47,760 nucleotides of DNA. Source: Delftia tsuruhatensis NBRC 16741. GTDB lineage: Bacteria > Pseudomonadota > Gammaproteobacteria > Burkholderiales > Burkholderiaceae_C. The notes beneath the pieces are model-generated. The model was not told the origin of the DNA. It was given only the letters and a program-made list of their open reading frames with translations, and made no database searches. The stretch lies in the NCBI RefSeq assembly GCF_001571325.1, contig NZ_BCTO01000016.1, positions 1 through 47,760 of the forward strand, read 5' to 3'. Positions 1 to 9,246 of this stretch are shown here, one piece after another (positions within the stretch are counted from its first letter, which is position 1; every line of letters starts with the position of its first letter). Made by a program: the position numbers and the translations under genes.

Positions 1-21
1 CGGCGCAGCCGCTCAGGGGGT
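1..21. repeat. Dispersed intergenic repeat fragment
   Basis: The first 21 bases are identical to 30599-30619 in this window. The shared core contains the small palindrome GCGGCGCAGCCGC and a CTCAGGGGG tail. From memory, such C- and G-run repeats are common between genes in Comamonadaceae. Only the right part of the element lies inside the window here. It sits just after the end of the XRE/cupin regulator gene. Confidence 0.6.
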
Positions 22-31
22 GCTAACCATT

Positions 32-727
32 TCAGCTGCAGACAGAGACGACTTGCGCCGGCTGGCGGCTCAGGCTCACATACACATGGCCCACGCCGCT
101 GTCGAAATACGCGGCCTCATGGCGGCCCAGTTCCACCGATTCGCCGTTCTCGAACAGGATGCGCACCCGGCCCGAGAGCACCATCACGAACTCCTGGCCC
201 GCATGGCGGATGGTCTCCGAGAATTCCCCGGCCTCGCGCGCATTGATCACGGCCACCAGGGGCTGCATCTTCTTGCCCGGGAAGGCGCCGCACAGCACGC
301 TGTAGAGGTACTGGTCGGTCTCGTAGCGCTGCACGTCCTCGAAACGGTCCTTGACCACGGTGGGCGTGTCGCCGGCCGCCTGCTGGGCGTCCCCGACCAT
401 GAACAGCCGTGTCATGTCGATGTCCAGCGCATTGCCCAGCATGAGCACCTTCTCGTAGCTCAGCGCGATCTGGCCGCGCTCGGCCTTGGAGATGGTGGAC
501 ACGGCCAGGCCGCTGCTTTCGGCCACCTGCTGCAGCGTCAGGCCGCGCTCCTTGCGGGCCTTGCGCAGCTTGGCCCCCACTTCGTGCTTGCCTGCGGGCA
601 GGGCGGCGGCCGTGCGGGCGCCCGGCAGCACGGCGGCAAGGACCTGGTCTGCCGTGGGAAGCGGACTGGAGCGAGGGCTGGGGCCGGGACCAGGGGCGGG
701 ACTGGTGCGAGGACGGGGGCTGGGCAT
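32..727 (-). CDS. XRE-family transcriptional regulator with C-terminal cupin domain
   Basis: A 231-residue DNA-binding regulator. Residues about 51-107 form a classic XRE helix-turn-helix (RKERGLTLQQVAESSGL, then STISKAERG). Residues about 165-230 form a small cupin barrel (HAGQEFVMVLSGRVR), the usual effector-binding half of this family. The first 45 residues are rich in proline and alanine and probably disordered, so the true start could be further in; no strong ribosome site decides it. It lies 54 nt downstream of a YkvI-like membrane protein and behind a D-amino-acid dehydrogenase, all on the same strand, so it most likely controls that small catabolic operon. XRE-cupin proteins often regulate amino-acid or polyamine breakdown; the ligand here is not known. 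Confidence 0.85.
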   Translation of the reverse strand: MPSPRPRTSPAPGPGPSPRSSPLPTADQVLAAVLPGARTAAALPAGKHEVGAKLRKARKERGLTLQQVAESSGLAVSTISKAERGQIALSYEKVLMLGNALDIDMTRLFMVGDAQQAAGDTPTVVKDRFEDVQRYETDQYLYSVLCGAFPGKKMQPLVAVINAREAGEFSETIRHAGQEFVMVLSGRVRILFENGESVELGRHEAAYFDSGVGHVYVSLSRQPAQVVSVCS

Positions 728-781
728 GAAGCGGGCGATCGGGGCTGGCGACCGCCCGATTCTAGGGTCAGGCCCGCCCCC

Positions 782-1867
782 TCAGGTGCCGCGCAGATCG
801 GCCTGGGGCGCCGGCCTGCGGCCCATGCGCAGCCAGCCTGCCAGCGCGCAGGCCATGAGCGCGAAGCCGATGTAGCCATAGACCGGGTAGACCATGCCCA
901 CCAGCGTGATGAAACCCGCGAAGCTGCCGCCCAGTGCCACCACGCCCGCCACGCCCGTGCCCCAGCGAAAACGCGGCGTGCCGGCCGGCAGGATGCGGGC
1001 CACGAAGGCATAGAGCATGCCCACGGCGGTGTTGAGGATCATGCCGAAGATGACCAGCGACATCAGGTGCCCCAGCCAGGGCGAGATCTGCGTGGCCAGC
1101 GCCAGCATGGGCATGGACAGGCCGCCCAGCGTGTCCATGCGCCAGACCATGGCGGCCGCGATCAGCAGCATCAGCAGGCCCAGCAGCAGCCCGCCGGCCA
1201 CGCCGCCCCACAGCGCCACGCGGCGCGAGCTGGCCTGGCCGCCCATGATCACCAGGAAGGGCATGCCCGCCACCACGTTGTAGGAGACATAGAGCAGCGC
1301 CGCCACCAGCCAGTGCCCCGCACCCCGGGGCTGGGCGGCGGTGGCGGCCTCCAGCGCGGCCGGCTCGCCCTGGGGCGTCACCAGCACGTAGCCTGCGACC
1401 ACCACGGTCATGAACACCAGCAGCGGCGTGACCGCGCCGATGAAGGCGATCACCCGGCCCACGTCCAGGCAGACGATGAGCACCGTGGCCACGGTGGCCA
1501 GCACGCTGCCCCAGACCTCGGGCAGGCCCAGCCACTGGTGCAGCAGCGAGCCTGCGCCCGCCAGCATGACCACCGTGATGGCGAAGAGGAAGAAGGTGAT
1601 CAGCACATCGAACACCATGCCCACATGCCGGCCCAGCAGGGCCTGCACCACCTCCTTGTGCGAGCCGGCCTGCAGGCGCTGGCCCATGGTGGAGAACGCC
1701 ATGGACAGGAAGACGAAGGCCAGGGCCGCCACCAGGCAGCCCGCCAGGCCGATGGCGCCAAAGCCCGCGAAGAACTGCAGTATCTCCTGCCCCGAGGCGA
1801 AGCCCGCCCCGACGATGACGCCGACGAAGGCGCCGGCAATCCTGCTCACTTCCTTGAATGCACCCAT
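782..1867 (-). CDS. YkvI-family membrane protein, putative amino-acid transporter
   Basis: A 361-residue integral membrane protein with about ten hydrophobic segments. The N-terminus GAFVGVIVGAGFASGQEI is the typical start of the YkvI family, which is distantly related to LeuT-fold amino-acid and branched-chain transporters. The start is well supported by an AAGGAG ribosome site 5-6 nt before the ATG. The gene begins 59 nt after the stop of the D-amino-acid dehydrogenase gene and is followed by the XRE/cupin regulator, so the three probably share one mRNA. The context suggests movement of an amino acid or its product, but direction and substrate cannot be read from the sequence. Confidence 0.8.
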   Translation of the reverse strand: MGAFKEVSRIAGAFVGVIVGAGFASGQEILQFFAGFGAIGLAGCLVAALAFVFLSMAFSTMGQRLQAGSHKEVVQALLGRHVGMVFDVLITFFLFAITVVMLAGAGSLLHQWLGLPEVWGSVLATVATVLIVCLDVGRVIAFIGAVTPLLVFMTVVVAGYVLVTPQGEPAALEAATAAQPRGAGHWLVAALLYVSYNVVAGMPFLVIMGGQASSRRVALWGGVAGGLLLGLLMLLIAAAMVWRMDTLGGLSMPMLALATQISPWLGHLMSLVIFGMILNTAVGMLYAFVARILPAGTPRFRWGTGVAGVVALGGSFAGFITLVGMVYPVYGYIGFALMACALAGWLRMGRRPAPQADLRGT

Positions 1868-1926
1868 GCCTGTCTCCTTGGATTGTTGTGTGTTGCGGGG
1901 GCTGAAAAAGCGAAAAGGCAGGCGTC

Positions 1927-3084
1927 TCAGGCCGCGAAGCGCTCCGGGCTCAGCCGCCGGGCATCGACGCCCTGGGCCAGCAGCTCGGCGGGCAGCGGCT
2001 CGCGCATCAGCAGCGCGGCAGCGGCGGCCGAGGCGCCGGCGGCCGTCTGTATGCCGTAGCCACCCTGCCCTGCCAGCCAGAAGAATCCTTCACGGTGCGC
2101 GTCCCAGCCGATCACGAAGTCGTCGTCGGGCGCAAAGCTGCGCAGCCCGGCCCAGACATGGCGCGGCCGGCGTATGCGCAGGCGGGTCAGTGTCTCGATG
2201 CGGTCTATGCCCATGGCCACGTCCAGTTCCTCGGCCACCACGTCATGCGGCGGCACGGGATCGGCATTGGCGGGCGAGCCCAGCAGCTGGCCGGCATCGG
2301 GCTTGAAGTAGAAGCTCTCGTCCACGCCGATCACGGCAGGCCAGCCGTGGATGTCCTCGCCCTCGGGTGCGGCAAAGGTGAAGGCCGAGCGGCGGCGCGG
2401 CTCGATGCCCAGCGGCTGCGCGCCGCACAGCCGGGCCACGGCATCGGCCCAGGCGCCTGCGGCATTGACCACGGCGCGGGCACGGACCTGCGACCCGTCC
2501 TGCAGCACCAGGGTCCACAGGCCCTGGCCATCACCATCCACCTCGCGCTCGGCGCCGGACAGTTCGGCGCCGCAGCGCAGCCGCGCACCGGCACGCGCCA
2601 TGCCGCGCAGAAAGCCCTGGTGCAGTTCGGCCACGTCGATGTCCATGGCGTCCAGGTCATGCACGGCACCCACCAGCTGGCTCTCGTCCAGGCAGGGCAC
2701 CAGGGTGCAGGCCTGGCGCGCGTCGATGCGCTCGGCGCGCAGGCCGTCGCGCCGGTACATGGCCAGGGCATCGTCGAGCAGGGGTTCCTGGCCGGCCGTT
2801 CCTATGTAGAGCACGCTGCGCGGCTGCAGCAGCGCGTGTTCGCAAAAACCTTCGGGCGGCGCGCTGTAGAAGGCGCGGCTGGCGCGTGTCAGCGCGCGTA
2901 TCTGCCCGGTGCCGTAGCTTTCCATGAACATGGCGGCCGAGCGGCCCGTGGCGTGGTATCCGGGCTGCGGCTCGCGCTCGAGCACCAGCACCGAGGCGCC
3001 CGCACCGGCCAGCCGCCAGGCCACGGAGGCGCCGGCCATGCCGGCACCGATCACGGCGAAATCCAGAACCTGGCTTTCCATCAT
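1927..3084 (-). CDS. dauA: FAD-dependent D-amino-acid dehydrogenase, probably D-arginine dehydrogenase type
   Basis: A 385-residue flavoprotein of the DAO fold that would oxidise a D-amino acid to the 2-oxo acid. The Rossmann FAD motif GAGMAG is at residues 13-18. It is followed by the adenine-ribose acidic strand LVLERE and by HATGRSAA, where the flavin histidine of DauA-like enzymes lies. The C-terminal half has FYFKPDAGQLLGSPANADP and GQGGYGIQT, which closely recall Pseudomonas D-arginine dehydrogenase. The reading frame stays open to 3222, but ATG 3084 has GGAG 6 nt upstream and places the FAD motif at the usual distance. It is the first gene of a likely operon with a YkvI-type transporter and an XRE regulator. 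The exact substrate is inferred. Confidence 0.8.
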   Translation of the reverse strand: MMESQVLDFAVIGAGMAGASVAWRLAGAGASVLVLEREPQPGYHATGRSAAMFMESYGTGQIRALTRASRAFYSAPPEGFCEHALLQPRSVLYIGTAGQEPLLDDALAMYRRDGLRAERIDARQACTLVPCLDESQLVGAVHDLDAMDIDVAELHQGFLRGMARAGARLRCGAELSGAEREVDGDGQGLWTLVLQDGSQVRARAVVNAAGAWADAVARLCGAQPLGIEPRRRSAFTFAAPEGEDIHGWPAVIGVDESFYFKPDAGQLLGSPANADPVPPHDVVAEELDVAMGIDRIETLTRLRIRRPRHVWAGLRSFAPDDDFVIGWDAHREGFFWLAGQGGYGIQTAAGASAAAAALLMREPLPAELLAQGVDARRLSPERFAA

Positions 3085-3104
3085 CCATCGCTCCATTTTT
3101 TCCA

Positions 3105-3135
3105 ATGAGAAAATTATCCGATAAGAAAAAAATGA
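3105..3135 (-). promoter_or_regulatory. A/T-rich promoter region with palindrome before the D-amino-acid dehydrogenase
   Basis: A short A/T-rich island in GC-rich DNA. It contains the 11-nt palindrome TTATCCGATAA at 3114-3124. Read on the minus strand, GGATAAT looks like a -10 element, so the palindrome overlaps the likely promoter. This fits an operator for the XRE/cupin protein encoded two genes downstream. That link is inferred. Confidence 0.4.
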
Positions 3136-3182
3136 GGCAAGCCCCTGGTCCTCGTGGTTTTCACCGGGTGCGCCGGACAAGA

Positions 3183-3213
3183 AAAAAGGGACGGCGCCTG
3201 GCCGTCCCTTTTT
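3183..3213. terminator. Bidirectional rho-independent terminator
   Basis: A perfect 12-bp stem, AAAAAGGGACGG paired with CCGTCCCTTTTT, encloses a 7-nt loop. Because of the A and T runs it can act in both directions. It lies 18 nt after the stop of the efflux outer-membrane gene, so it ends the pump operon and separates it from the dehydrogenase operon. Confidence 0.85.
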
Positions 3214-3231
3214 GCAACGCACGCCTTGTGC

Positions 3232-4665
3232 TCAGGCTGGCGGCAGCTTCCCGTCCCAGCCACCGGCCAGGGCCTGGTACAGCGCCACGGCGGCGCGCAG
3301 GCCGCGTGCGCGGCTGTCGGCGGCGGCGTCCTGGGCCGCGTAGAGGTCGCGCTGCGCATCCAGCACTTCGTACAGGCCCACGCTGCCCAGGTGGTAGCGG
3401 CGCAGCGCCAGCTGTTCTGCGCGCTGGCGCTGCTCGGCGGCCTGGGCCAGGTGGGCATCCTCGGTGCGCGTGCGCTGCAGGCGCACCAGGGCGTTCTCGG
3501 CGTCCTCCAGCGCCAGCAGCACGGTCTGCTGGTACTGGGCCAGCGCGGCCTGGGCGCCGGCCTCGCTGGCCGCGATGCGCGCACGCACGCGGCCCACGTC
3601 GAGGAAGGACCAGTCCACGCCCAGGAACACGCTGCTGGTGGCGCTGCCGCCCTCGAACAGCGCGCCGCCGTGCAGCGCCGTGCTGCCCAGCAGCCCGCCC
3701 AGCGACAGGCGCGGGAACAGGTCGGCCGTGGCCACGCCGATGCGCGCCGTGGCCGCATGCAGCCGAGCCTCGGCCACGGCCACGTCCGGACGGCGGCGCA
3801 GCAGGCCGGCCGGTGTGCCGGGGTCGATGGCCGGCGGCAGCTGCGGCAGGGCGGCAGGCACATCCAGCGCGGCGATCAGCGCCTCGGGCACCTGGCCCGT
3901 GAGCACGGCCAGCCGGTGCTGGGCCATGGCGATCTGCGCCTGCAGTGCCGGGATGCGCGAGCGCGTGGCCTCCAGCTGGGCCTGGGCGCGCGCCAGGTCG
4001 AACTCGGTGCCGCTGCCGTGTGTGAGGCGCAGCTGCACCAGGCGCAGCGTGTCCTGCTGGTTGGCCGCATTGGCCTGGGCCAGGGCCAGGCGCTGCTGCC
4101 AGCCGCGCAGGTCGGCATAGCTGCCCGCGACCTGGGCCGCGATGGCCACCTGCAGCGCCGCGAGATCGGCCGCGTCGGCGCGCAGGTCGGCACGCCGCGC
4201 CTCAATGTTGCGCCGCACGCGGCCGAACACGTCGATCTCCCAGCTGGCCGACAGCCCGGCCGTGTAGCTGCGCTGGCTGCGCGGCCCGTAGAAGGCCTCG
4301 CTCTCGCTGCGCTTTTGCTGCGTGGCCTGGCCCGACATCGTGACCGTGGGGAACTGGTCGAAGCGGCTTTCGCTCAGCAGCGCCTGGGCGCCGTCCAGCC
4401 GTGCCAGCGCCACCTGCAGGTCCTGGTTGCCGCCCAGCGCCTGCTCCACCAGCCGCGTCAGCTGCGGATCCTGGAACTGGCGCCAGAAGGCGGTATCGGG
4501 CTCGGCCTGCGGGGTGGCCGGTGCAGGCTCGGCCCGCGCGAACTGTGCTCCGGCCTGCGGCGCCGCAGGCGCCTTGAAGTCGGGGCCGACCGCGCAGCCG
4601 GCCACAAGCCCGGCAGACGCCAGCGCCAGCGCGTGTCGGCTCAGGGATTTGCGGATTTCAGACAT
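3232..4665 (-). CDS. RND efflux outer-membrane factor lipoprotein (OprM/NodT family)
   Basis: A 477-residue outer-membrane channel of a tripartite efflux pump. The signal peptide ends in the lipobox LVAGC, with the lipidated Cys at about residue 24, followed by the family hallmark AVGPDF. Two outer-membrane efflux repeats follow, rich in coiled-coil Ala, Gln and Leu. The frame is open further upstream, but ATG 4665 is the real start: it gives a proper lipoprotein signal and overlaps the end of the pump gene by 8 nt, a sign of translational coupling. It is the last gene of the MFP-RND-OMF operon and is followed by a strong terminator. It would partner the RND pump encoded just before it. Confidence 0.92.
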   Translation of the reverse strand: MSEIRKSLSRHALALASAGLVAGCAVGPDFKAPAAPQAGAQFARAEPAPATPQAEPDTAFWRQFQDPQLTRLVEQALGGNQDLQVALARLDGAQALLSESRFDQFPTVTMSGQATQQKRSESEAFYGPRSQRSYTAGLSASWEIDVFGRVRRNIEARRADLRADAADLAALQVAIAAQVAGSYADLRGWQQRLALAQANAANQQDTLRLVQLRLTHGSGTEFDLARAQAQLEATRSRIPALQAQIAMAQHRLAVLTGQVPEALIAALDVPAALPQLPPAIDPGTPAGLLRRRPDVAVAEARLHAATARIGVATADLFPRLSLGGLLGSTALHGGALFEGGSATSSVFLGVDWSFLDVGRVRARIAASEAGAQAALAQYQQTVLLALEDAENALVRLQRTRTEDAHLAQAAEQRQRAEQLALRRYHLGSVGLYEVLDAQRDLYAAQDAAADSRARGLRAAVALYQALAGGWDGKLPPA

Positions 4666-7600
4666 GGTGGGGCTCCAGGGGTGCGGCTTTGTCGGAGGGT
4701 GGGAAGGCAGGCGCGGCATGTGCAGGCGCATGGCCCGTCAGCGCCCGGCCCGAGAGCCGGCGCAGCGTGACGTAGAACACCGGCGTGAGGAACAGGCCGA
4801 ACAGGGTCACGCCCAGCATTCCGGAGAACACCGTCACCCCCGTGGCCGCGCGCACCTCGCTGCCCGCGCCGCCGCCGATGAGCAGGGGCACGGCACCGGC
4901 GATGAAGGCGATGGAGGTCATGACGATGGGCCGCAGCCGCAGGCGGCAGGCCTGCAGCGCGGCATCGACGATGCCCACGCCGCGCAGCTCCAGCTCGCGC
5001 GCGAACTCCACGATCAGGATGGCGTTCTTGCAGGCCAGCCCCATCAGCACCACCAGCCCCACCTGTACGAAGACGTTGTTGTCGCCGCCGGCCAGCCAGA
5101 CGCCGAACAGCGCCGCGCAGATGCACACGGGCACGATGAGGATGACGGCCAGCGGCAGCGTCCAGCTCTCGTAGAGCGCGGCCAGCACCAGGAAGACCAG
5201 CATCACGGCGATGGCGAAGACCACGGCCGCGGCGTTGCTCTGCTCCACCTGCTGGTAGCTGAGGTCGGTCCAGGCCAGCTCGATGCCGCGCGGCAGCGTG
5301 CGCTGCGCGATCTCCTGGAGCTTGGTCAGCACCTCGCCCGAGGACAGCACGCGCGGGTCGGAGTCGCCGATCAGGTCGGCCGCCGGGAAGCCGTTGTAGC
5401 GCAGCACCGGGTCGGGCCCGAAGCTGGGCACCACGGTGACCATGGAGCCAATGGGCACCATCTCGCCGCGCGCATTGCGCGTGCGCAGCCGCGCGATGTC
5501 CTCCACGGCCTGGCGGTGGTCGGCATCGGCCTGCAGCATCACGCGCCAGACGCGGCCGAAGGCGTTGAAGTCGTTGACGTAGACCGAGCCCAGGTAGGCC
5601 TGCAGCGTCTGGAACAGGTCGGTCAGCGCCACGCCCTGCGCCTTGGCCTTGGTACGGTCCACCTTGACTTCGAGCTGCGGGATGTTGGACTGGTAGCTGC
5701 TGACCGGATAGGTCATGCCCGGCGTTTTGGCGATCTCGGCCTGGAAGGCCTGCAGTGCCTGCTGCAGCGCCGCGTAGCCCAGGCCCGCGCGATCCTGCAG
5801 GAACAGCGAGTAGCCCGAGCCGTTGCCCAGGCCCTGGATGGGCGGCGGCATCAGCGCGTAGGCGAAGCCGCCCTCGATCTGCGCGAACTTGGCGCCCAGC
5901 TCGGCATTGATCTCCTCGGCGCTGCGCGTGCGCTCGCCGAAGGGCTTGAGCATGATGTAGGAGCTGGTCAGGTTGGGCGTGGTCGTGGTCTGCAGCGCAT
6001 TGAAGCCCGCGAAGGCAGCGACTTTGTCCACGCCCTCCACGCTGTGGGCCAGCTCCACGATCTGGCGCGTCACCTCGGAGGTGCGGCCCAGCGAGGCGCC
6101 CTCGGGCAGCTTGGCGCCGCCGAACAGGTACAGCTTGTCCTGCAGCGGGATGAAGCCGCCCGGCACGGCCTGGAACAGCACGGCCGTGCCCGCCAGCAGC
6201 GCCGCGTAGACCGCAAACACCAGGCCGCGGCGGCGCAGCGACTGCCCCACGGAGTTCTGGTAGCCGTGCGCGCTGCGGTCGAAGAAGCGGTTGAAGGGCC
6301 GGAAGAACCAGCCCAGGCTGCGGTCCAGCCCGCGCGACAGCAGATCGCGCGGCGCGCCGCGCGGCTGCAGCAGCTTGGCCGCCAGTGCAGGCGACAGCGT
6401 CAGCGAGTTGATGGCCGAGATCACCGTGGAGATGGCGATCGTCACGGCGAACTGCTTGTAGAACTGGCCCGTCACGCCGCTGAGGAAGGCCATGGGCACG
6501 AAGACCGCGCACAGCACCAGGGCGATGGCGATGATGGGGCCCGAGACCTCCTTCATCGCCAGGTGCGCCGCCTCCAGGGGCGAGTGGCCCTCCTCGATGT
6601 AGCGCTCCACGTTCTCCACCACGACGATGGCATCGTCCACCACGATGCCGATGGCCAGCACCAGTCCGAACAGGGTCAGCGTGTTGATGGAGTAGCCCAG
6701 CAGGTACAGCCCCGCGAAGGTTCCGACGATGGACACGGGCACGGCCAGCAGCGGAATGATGGAAGCACGCCAGGTCTGCAGGAAGACGATGACCACCAGC
6801 ACCACGAGGATCACCGCCTCGATCAGCGTGCTCTGCACCGCCTTGATGGAGTCGCGCACGAAGACCGTGGGGTCCCAGACGGTCTCGAAGTTCACGCCTT
6901 CGGGCAGATCCCTGGACAGGCGCTCCATGGTGGCGTAGACCTCCCGCGCCACGCCCAGCGCATTGGCGCCCGGCGACAGGAAGATGCCCACGGCCGCCAT
7001 CTGCCGCGTGTCGCTGAGCGAGCGCATGCTGTAGTCGCTGGCGCCCAGTTCGATGCGCGCCACGTCGGACAGGCGCACGACCTGGCCGTCGGCACCCCCC
7101 TTGAGCACGATGGAGCCGAACTCCTCGGCCGTCTTCAGGCGGCCGCGCACATTGATGGACAGCAGCTTGTCCGAGCCCTTGGGGCTGGGCTCGGCGCCCA
7201 GCTGGCCGGCCGATACCTGCACGTTCTGCTCGCGGATGGCGGCGATCACCTCGGCGGCGGTGAGCTGTCGTGCGGCCACCTTGCTGGGGTCCAGCCAGAC
7301 GCGCATCGCATAGTCGCCTGCGCCGTACAGCGCCACCTCGCCGATGCCGGGGATGCGCGCCAGCTCGTCCTTGATCTTGAGCGTGGCATGGTTGCGCAGG
7401 TACAGCGCATCATGGTTGCCGTCGCTGGAGGTCAGGCCCGCATACATCAGCGGCGTGGACGAGCGCTTTTGCGTGGTCACGCCGTACTGGCGCACTTCCT
7501 CGGGAAGGCGGCTCTGCGCCTGGCTCACGCGGTTTTGCACGCGCACGGCTGCCGTGTCGGGGTCCACGTCGGCGCGGAAGGTGGCCACCACCTGCAGGCT

Positions 7601-7864
7601 GCCGTCCGAGGCCGCGACCGACTTCAGGTAGATCAGGCCTTCGACGCCATTGATCGCCTCCTCCAGCGGCACGGCCACCGACTCGGCGATCTCCTTGGGA
7701 TTGGCGCCCGGATAGGTGGCGCGCACCACCACGCTGGGCGGCACGACCTCGGGATACTCGCCCACGGGCAGCTGCGGAATCGCAACCAGGCCCACGGCGA
7801 ACAGGATGATGGAGAGCACGACCGCGAAGATCGGGCGGTCTATGAAGAATTTGGAGAAATCCAT
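4658..7864 (-). CDS. RND multidrug efflux pump, HAE1 family inner-membrane transporter
   Basis: A 1068-residue proton-driven pump of the AcrB/MexF type, full length for the family. The start MDFSKFFIDRPIFA is the canonical first transmembrane helix, and this fixes ATG 7864 although the frame is open to 8098. In the fourth helix, GIVVDDAIVVVEN carries the proton-relay aspartates at residues 410-411, matching Asp407/Asp408 of AcrB. The two large periplasmic porter regions and a second helix bundle are present. It lies 13 nt after the membrane-fusion gene and overlaps the outer-membrane gene. The operon promoter carries a SoxR-type box, so substrates may include redox-active or aromatic compounds, as for the SoxR-controlled MexGHI-OpmD pump of Pseudomonas aeruginosa. 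The substrate is not seen in the sequence. Confidence 0.95.
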   Translation of the reverse strand: MDFSKFFIDRPIFAVVLSIILFAVGLVAIPQLPVGEYPEVVPPSVVVRATYPGANPKEIAESVAVPLEEAINGVEGLIYLKSVAASDGSLQVVATFRADVDPDTAAVRVQNRVSQAQSRLPEEVRQYGVTTQKRSSTPLMYAGLTSSDGNHDALYLRNHATLKIKDELARIPGIGEVALYGAGDYAMRVWLDPSKVAARQLTAAEVIAAIREQNVQVSAGQLGAEPSPKGSDKLLSINVRGRLKTAEEFGSIVLKGGADGQVVRLSDVARIELGASDYSMRSLSDTRQMAAVGIFLSPGANALGVAREVYATMERLSRDLPEGVNFETVWDPTVFVRDSIKAVQSTLIEAVILVVLVVIVFLQTWRASIIPLLAVPVSIVGTFAGLYLLGYSINTLTLFGLVLAIGIVVDDAIVVVENVERYIEEGHSPLEAAHLAMKEVSGPIIAIALVLCAVFVPMAFLSGVTGQFYKQFAVTIAISTVISAINSLTLSPALAAKLLQPRGAPRDLLSRGLDRSLGWFFRPFNRFFDRSAHGYQNSVGQSLRRRGLVFAVYAALLAGTAVLFQAVPGGFIPLQDKLYLFGGAKLPEGASLGRTSEVTRQIVELAHSVEGVDKVAAFAGFNALQTTTTPNLTSSYIMLKPFGERTRSAEEINAELGAKFAQIEGGFAYALMPPPIQGLGNGSGYSLFLQDRAGLGYAALQQALQAFQAEIAKTPGMTYPVSSYQSNIPQLEVKVDRTKAKAQGVALTDLFQTLQAYLGSVYVNDFNAFGRVWRVMLQADADHRQAVEDIARLRTRNARGEMVPIGSMVTVVPSFGPDPVLRYNGFPAADLIGDSDPRVLSSGEVLTKLQEIAQRTLPRGIELAWTDLSYQQVEQSNAAAVVFAIAVMLVFLVLAALYESWTLPLAVILIVPVCICAALFGVWLAGGDNNVFVQVGLVVLMGLACKNAILIVEFARELELRGVGIVDAALQACRLRLRPIVMTSIAFIAGAVPLLIGGGAGSEVRAATGVTVFSGMLGVTLFGLFLTPVFYVTLRRLSGRALTGHAPAHAAPAFPPSDKAAPLEPHHV

Positions 7865-7877
7865 GGTGCGTCCCGGT

Positions 7878-9092
7878 TCACTGCGCGGCCACGGCCGACG
7901 CCTGGGCCACCGCCGCCTGCCCATCGCCGGGCGCAGGCTTGGGGCTGACCGGCATGCCGGGGTAGTAGATGCGCTGCAGGCCGCCGACCACGAGGCGGTC
8001 GCCCGCCGCCAGGCCCTTTTGCACCACGCGCCGGCCATCGACCATGCGGCCCAGCTCCAGGTCGCGGCGCTCGGCCTTGTTGCCCTCGCCCACCACATAC
8101 ACGTACTTGCGGTCCTGGTCGGTGAGCACGGCCTTGTCGTCGATCAGCAGCGCCTGCTGCCCGCCGCCGCCCTGCTCGGACTGCCCTGACTGCAACTGCA
8201 CGCGCGCGAACAGGCCCGGCGTCAGCAGGCGGTCGGGATTGGGCATGCGGGCGCGCATGCGCACCGTGCCCGTGCCGGCGTTGAGCTGGTTGTCGGTGAA
8301 ATCCAGCGTGCCCTTGTGCGGGAAGCCCTCATCGCTGGCCAGGCCCATGCGCACGGGCCGGCCCTTGCCGCCGTTGGCGGCGTTGGCGGCCTGCTGGTGG
8401 CGCAGGAAGCTGTGCTCGTCCGCATCGAAATACACATACACCGGGTCCTGCGAGACCACGGTGGTCAGCACGCTCTGGTCGGCCTGGGCCAGGTTGCCCA
8501 CGGTGAGCAGGGCGCGGCCCGCGCGGCCGGAGACCGGCGCGCGCACCTCGGTGAAGTCCAGGTTGAGCCGCGCGGCCGCCAGCGCGGCCTCGGCGGCACG
8601 CACCTGGGCGGCGCTCTGGGCCATGGCGCCGGCACGCGTGTCGGCTTCCTCGCGCGAGACGGCATGCTCGGCCACCAGCTGGCGGGCACGCTGGTCCTGG
8701 GTGCGCGCCAGGGCGGCGCCGGCACGCGTGCGCTCCAGCTCGGCCTCGGCGCTGGCCAGGGCCGCGCGGTAGGGCCGCTGGTCGATCACGAACAGCAGCT
8801 GGCCCTTCCTGACCTCCTGCCCCTCGCTGAAGGCAATGCGCTCGATATAGCCCGACACGCGCGGGCGCAGCTGCACGGAGTCCACGGCATCGATGCGGCC
8901 GTTGAACTCGTCCCAGACACGCACGCTGGCCGGCACGACCTCGCTCACCAGCACCTCGGGCGCAGGCGGCGGGCCGTCGCTGGCATGGGCATCGCCCACG
9001 GCCTGCGGGCGGCAGCCGGCAAGCAGGGCCAGCGCCGCCAGGGCGCCTCCGAACAGGGCACGCCGCAACGGCGGCGGGGGAAGAACTGGCAT
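7878..9092 (-). CDS. RND efflux periplasmic adaptor (membrane-fusion protein), lipoprotein
   Basis: A 404-residue adaptor that joins the inner pump to the outer channel. The signal peptide ends in the lipobox LLAGC (Cys at about residue 27). Then come the barrel-sandwich part, an alpha-helical hairpin (about residues 110-175) and the beta-barrel with DFTEVRAPVSGRAGRALL and PVYVYFDADE, all typical of the MexA/AcrA family. ATG 9092 has GGAG 8 nt upstream, and the lipoprotein signal starts there, although the frame extends to 9230. It is the first gene of the pump operon. The promoter 125 nt upstream carries a 24-nt SoxR palindrome. Confidence 0.93.
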   Translation of the reverse strand: MPVLPPPPLRRALFGGALAALALLAGCRPQAVGDAHASDGPPPAPEVLVSEVVPASVRVWDEFNGRIDAVDSVQLRPRVSGYIERIAFSEGQEVRKGQLLFVIDQRPYRAALASAEAELERTRAGAALARTQDQRARQLVAEHAVSREEADTRAGAMAQSAAQVRAAEAALAAARLNLDFTEVRAPVSGRAGRALLTVGNLAQADQSVLTTVVSQDPVYVYFDADEHSFLRHQQAANAANGGKGRPVRMGLASDEGFPHKGTLDFTDNQLNAGTGTVRMRARMPNPDRLLTPGLFARVQLQSGQSEQGGGGQQALLIDDKAVLTDQDRKYVYVVGEGNKAERRDLELGRMVDGRRVVQKGLAAGDRLVVGGLQRIYYPGMPVSPKPAPGDGQAAVAQASAVAAQ

Positions 9093-9215
9093 GGATCGAC
9101 TCTCCTTGAGGGGGATGGGCAAGGCCCTGCTGCCGGGGTCGGTGCAGGGCCGGAAAAAGGGGGGCTGTACCGCAGGCTCTGAAGGCCTTGCCGGCGGCTG
9201 CTCACAATGGGTTGC

Positions 9216-9246
9216 ATTCTTCAAGTTCAAGTGAACTTGAAGTCAA
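9216..9246 (-). promoter_or_regulatory. SoxR-type promoter of the RND pump operon
   Basis: A near-perfect 24-nt palindrome at 9219-9242 has half-site CTTCAAGTTCA and a 2-nt centre. On the minus strand it lies between a -35 TTGACT (9246-9241) and a -10 AAGAAT (9221-9216) separated by 19 nt. That over-long spacer with the operator inside it is the hallmark of MerR/SoxR-activated promoters. Bases 9214-9247 match 18163-18196 next to soxR with a single difference. The same stretch may also affect the divergent retron operon. Confidence 0.88.

Noticed and set aside
4322..7948. A 1208-codon open frame on the plus strand opposite the RND pump
   Set aside because: It lies antisense to a clear AcrB-type gene; its translation is His-, Gln- and Arg-rich with no domain. 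High GC content creates such long shadows.
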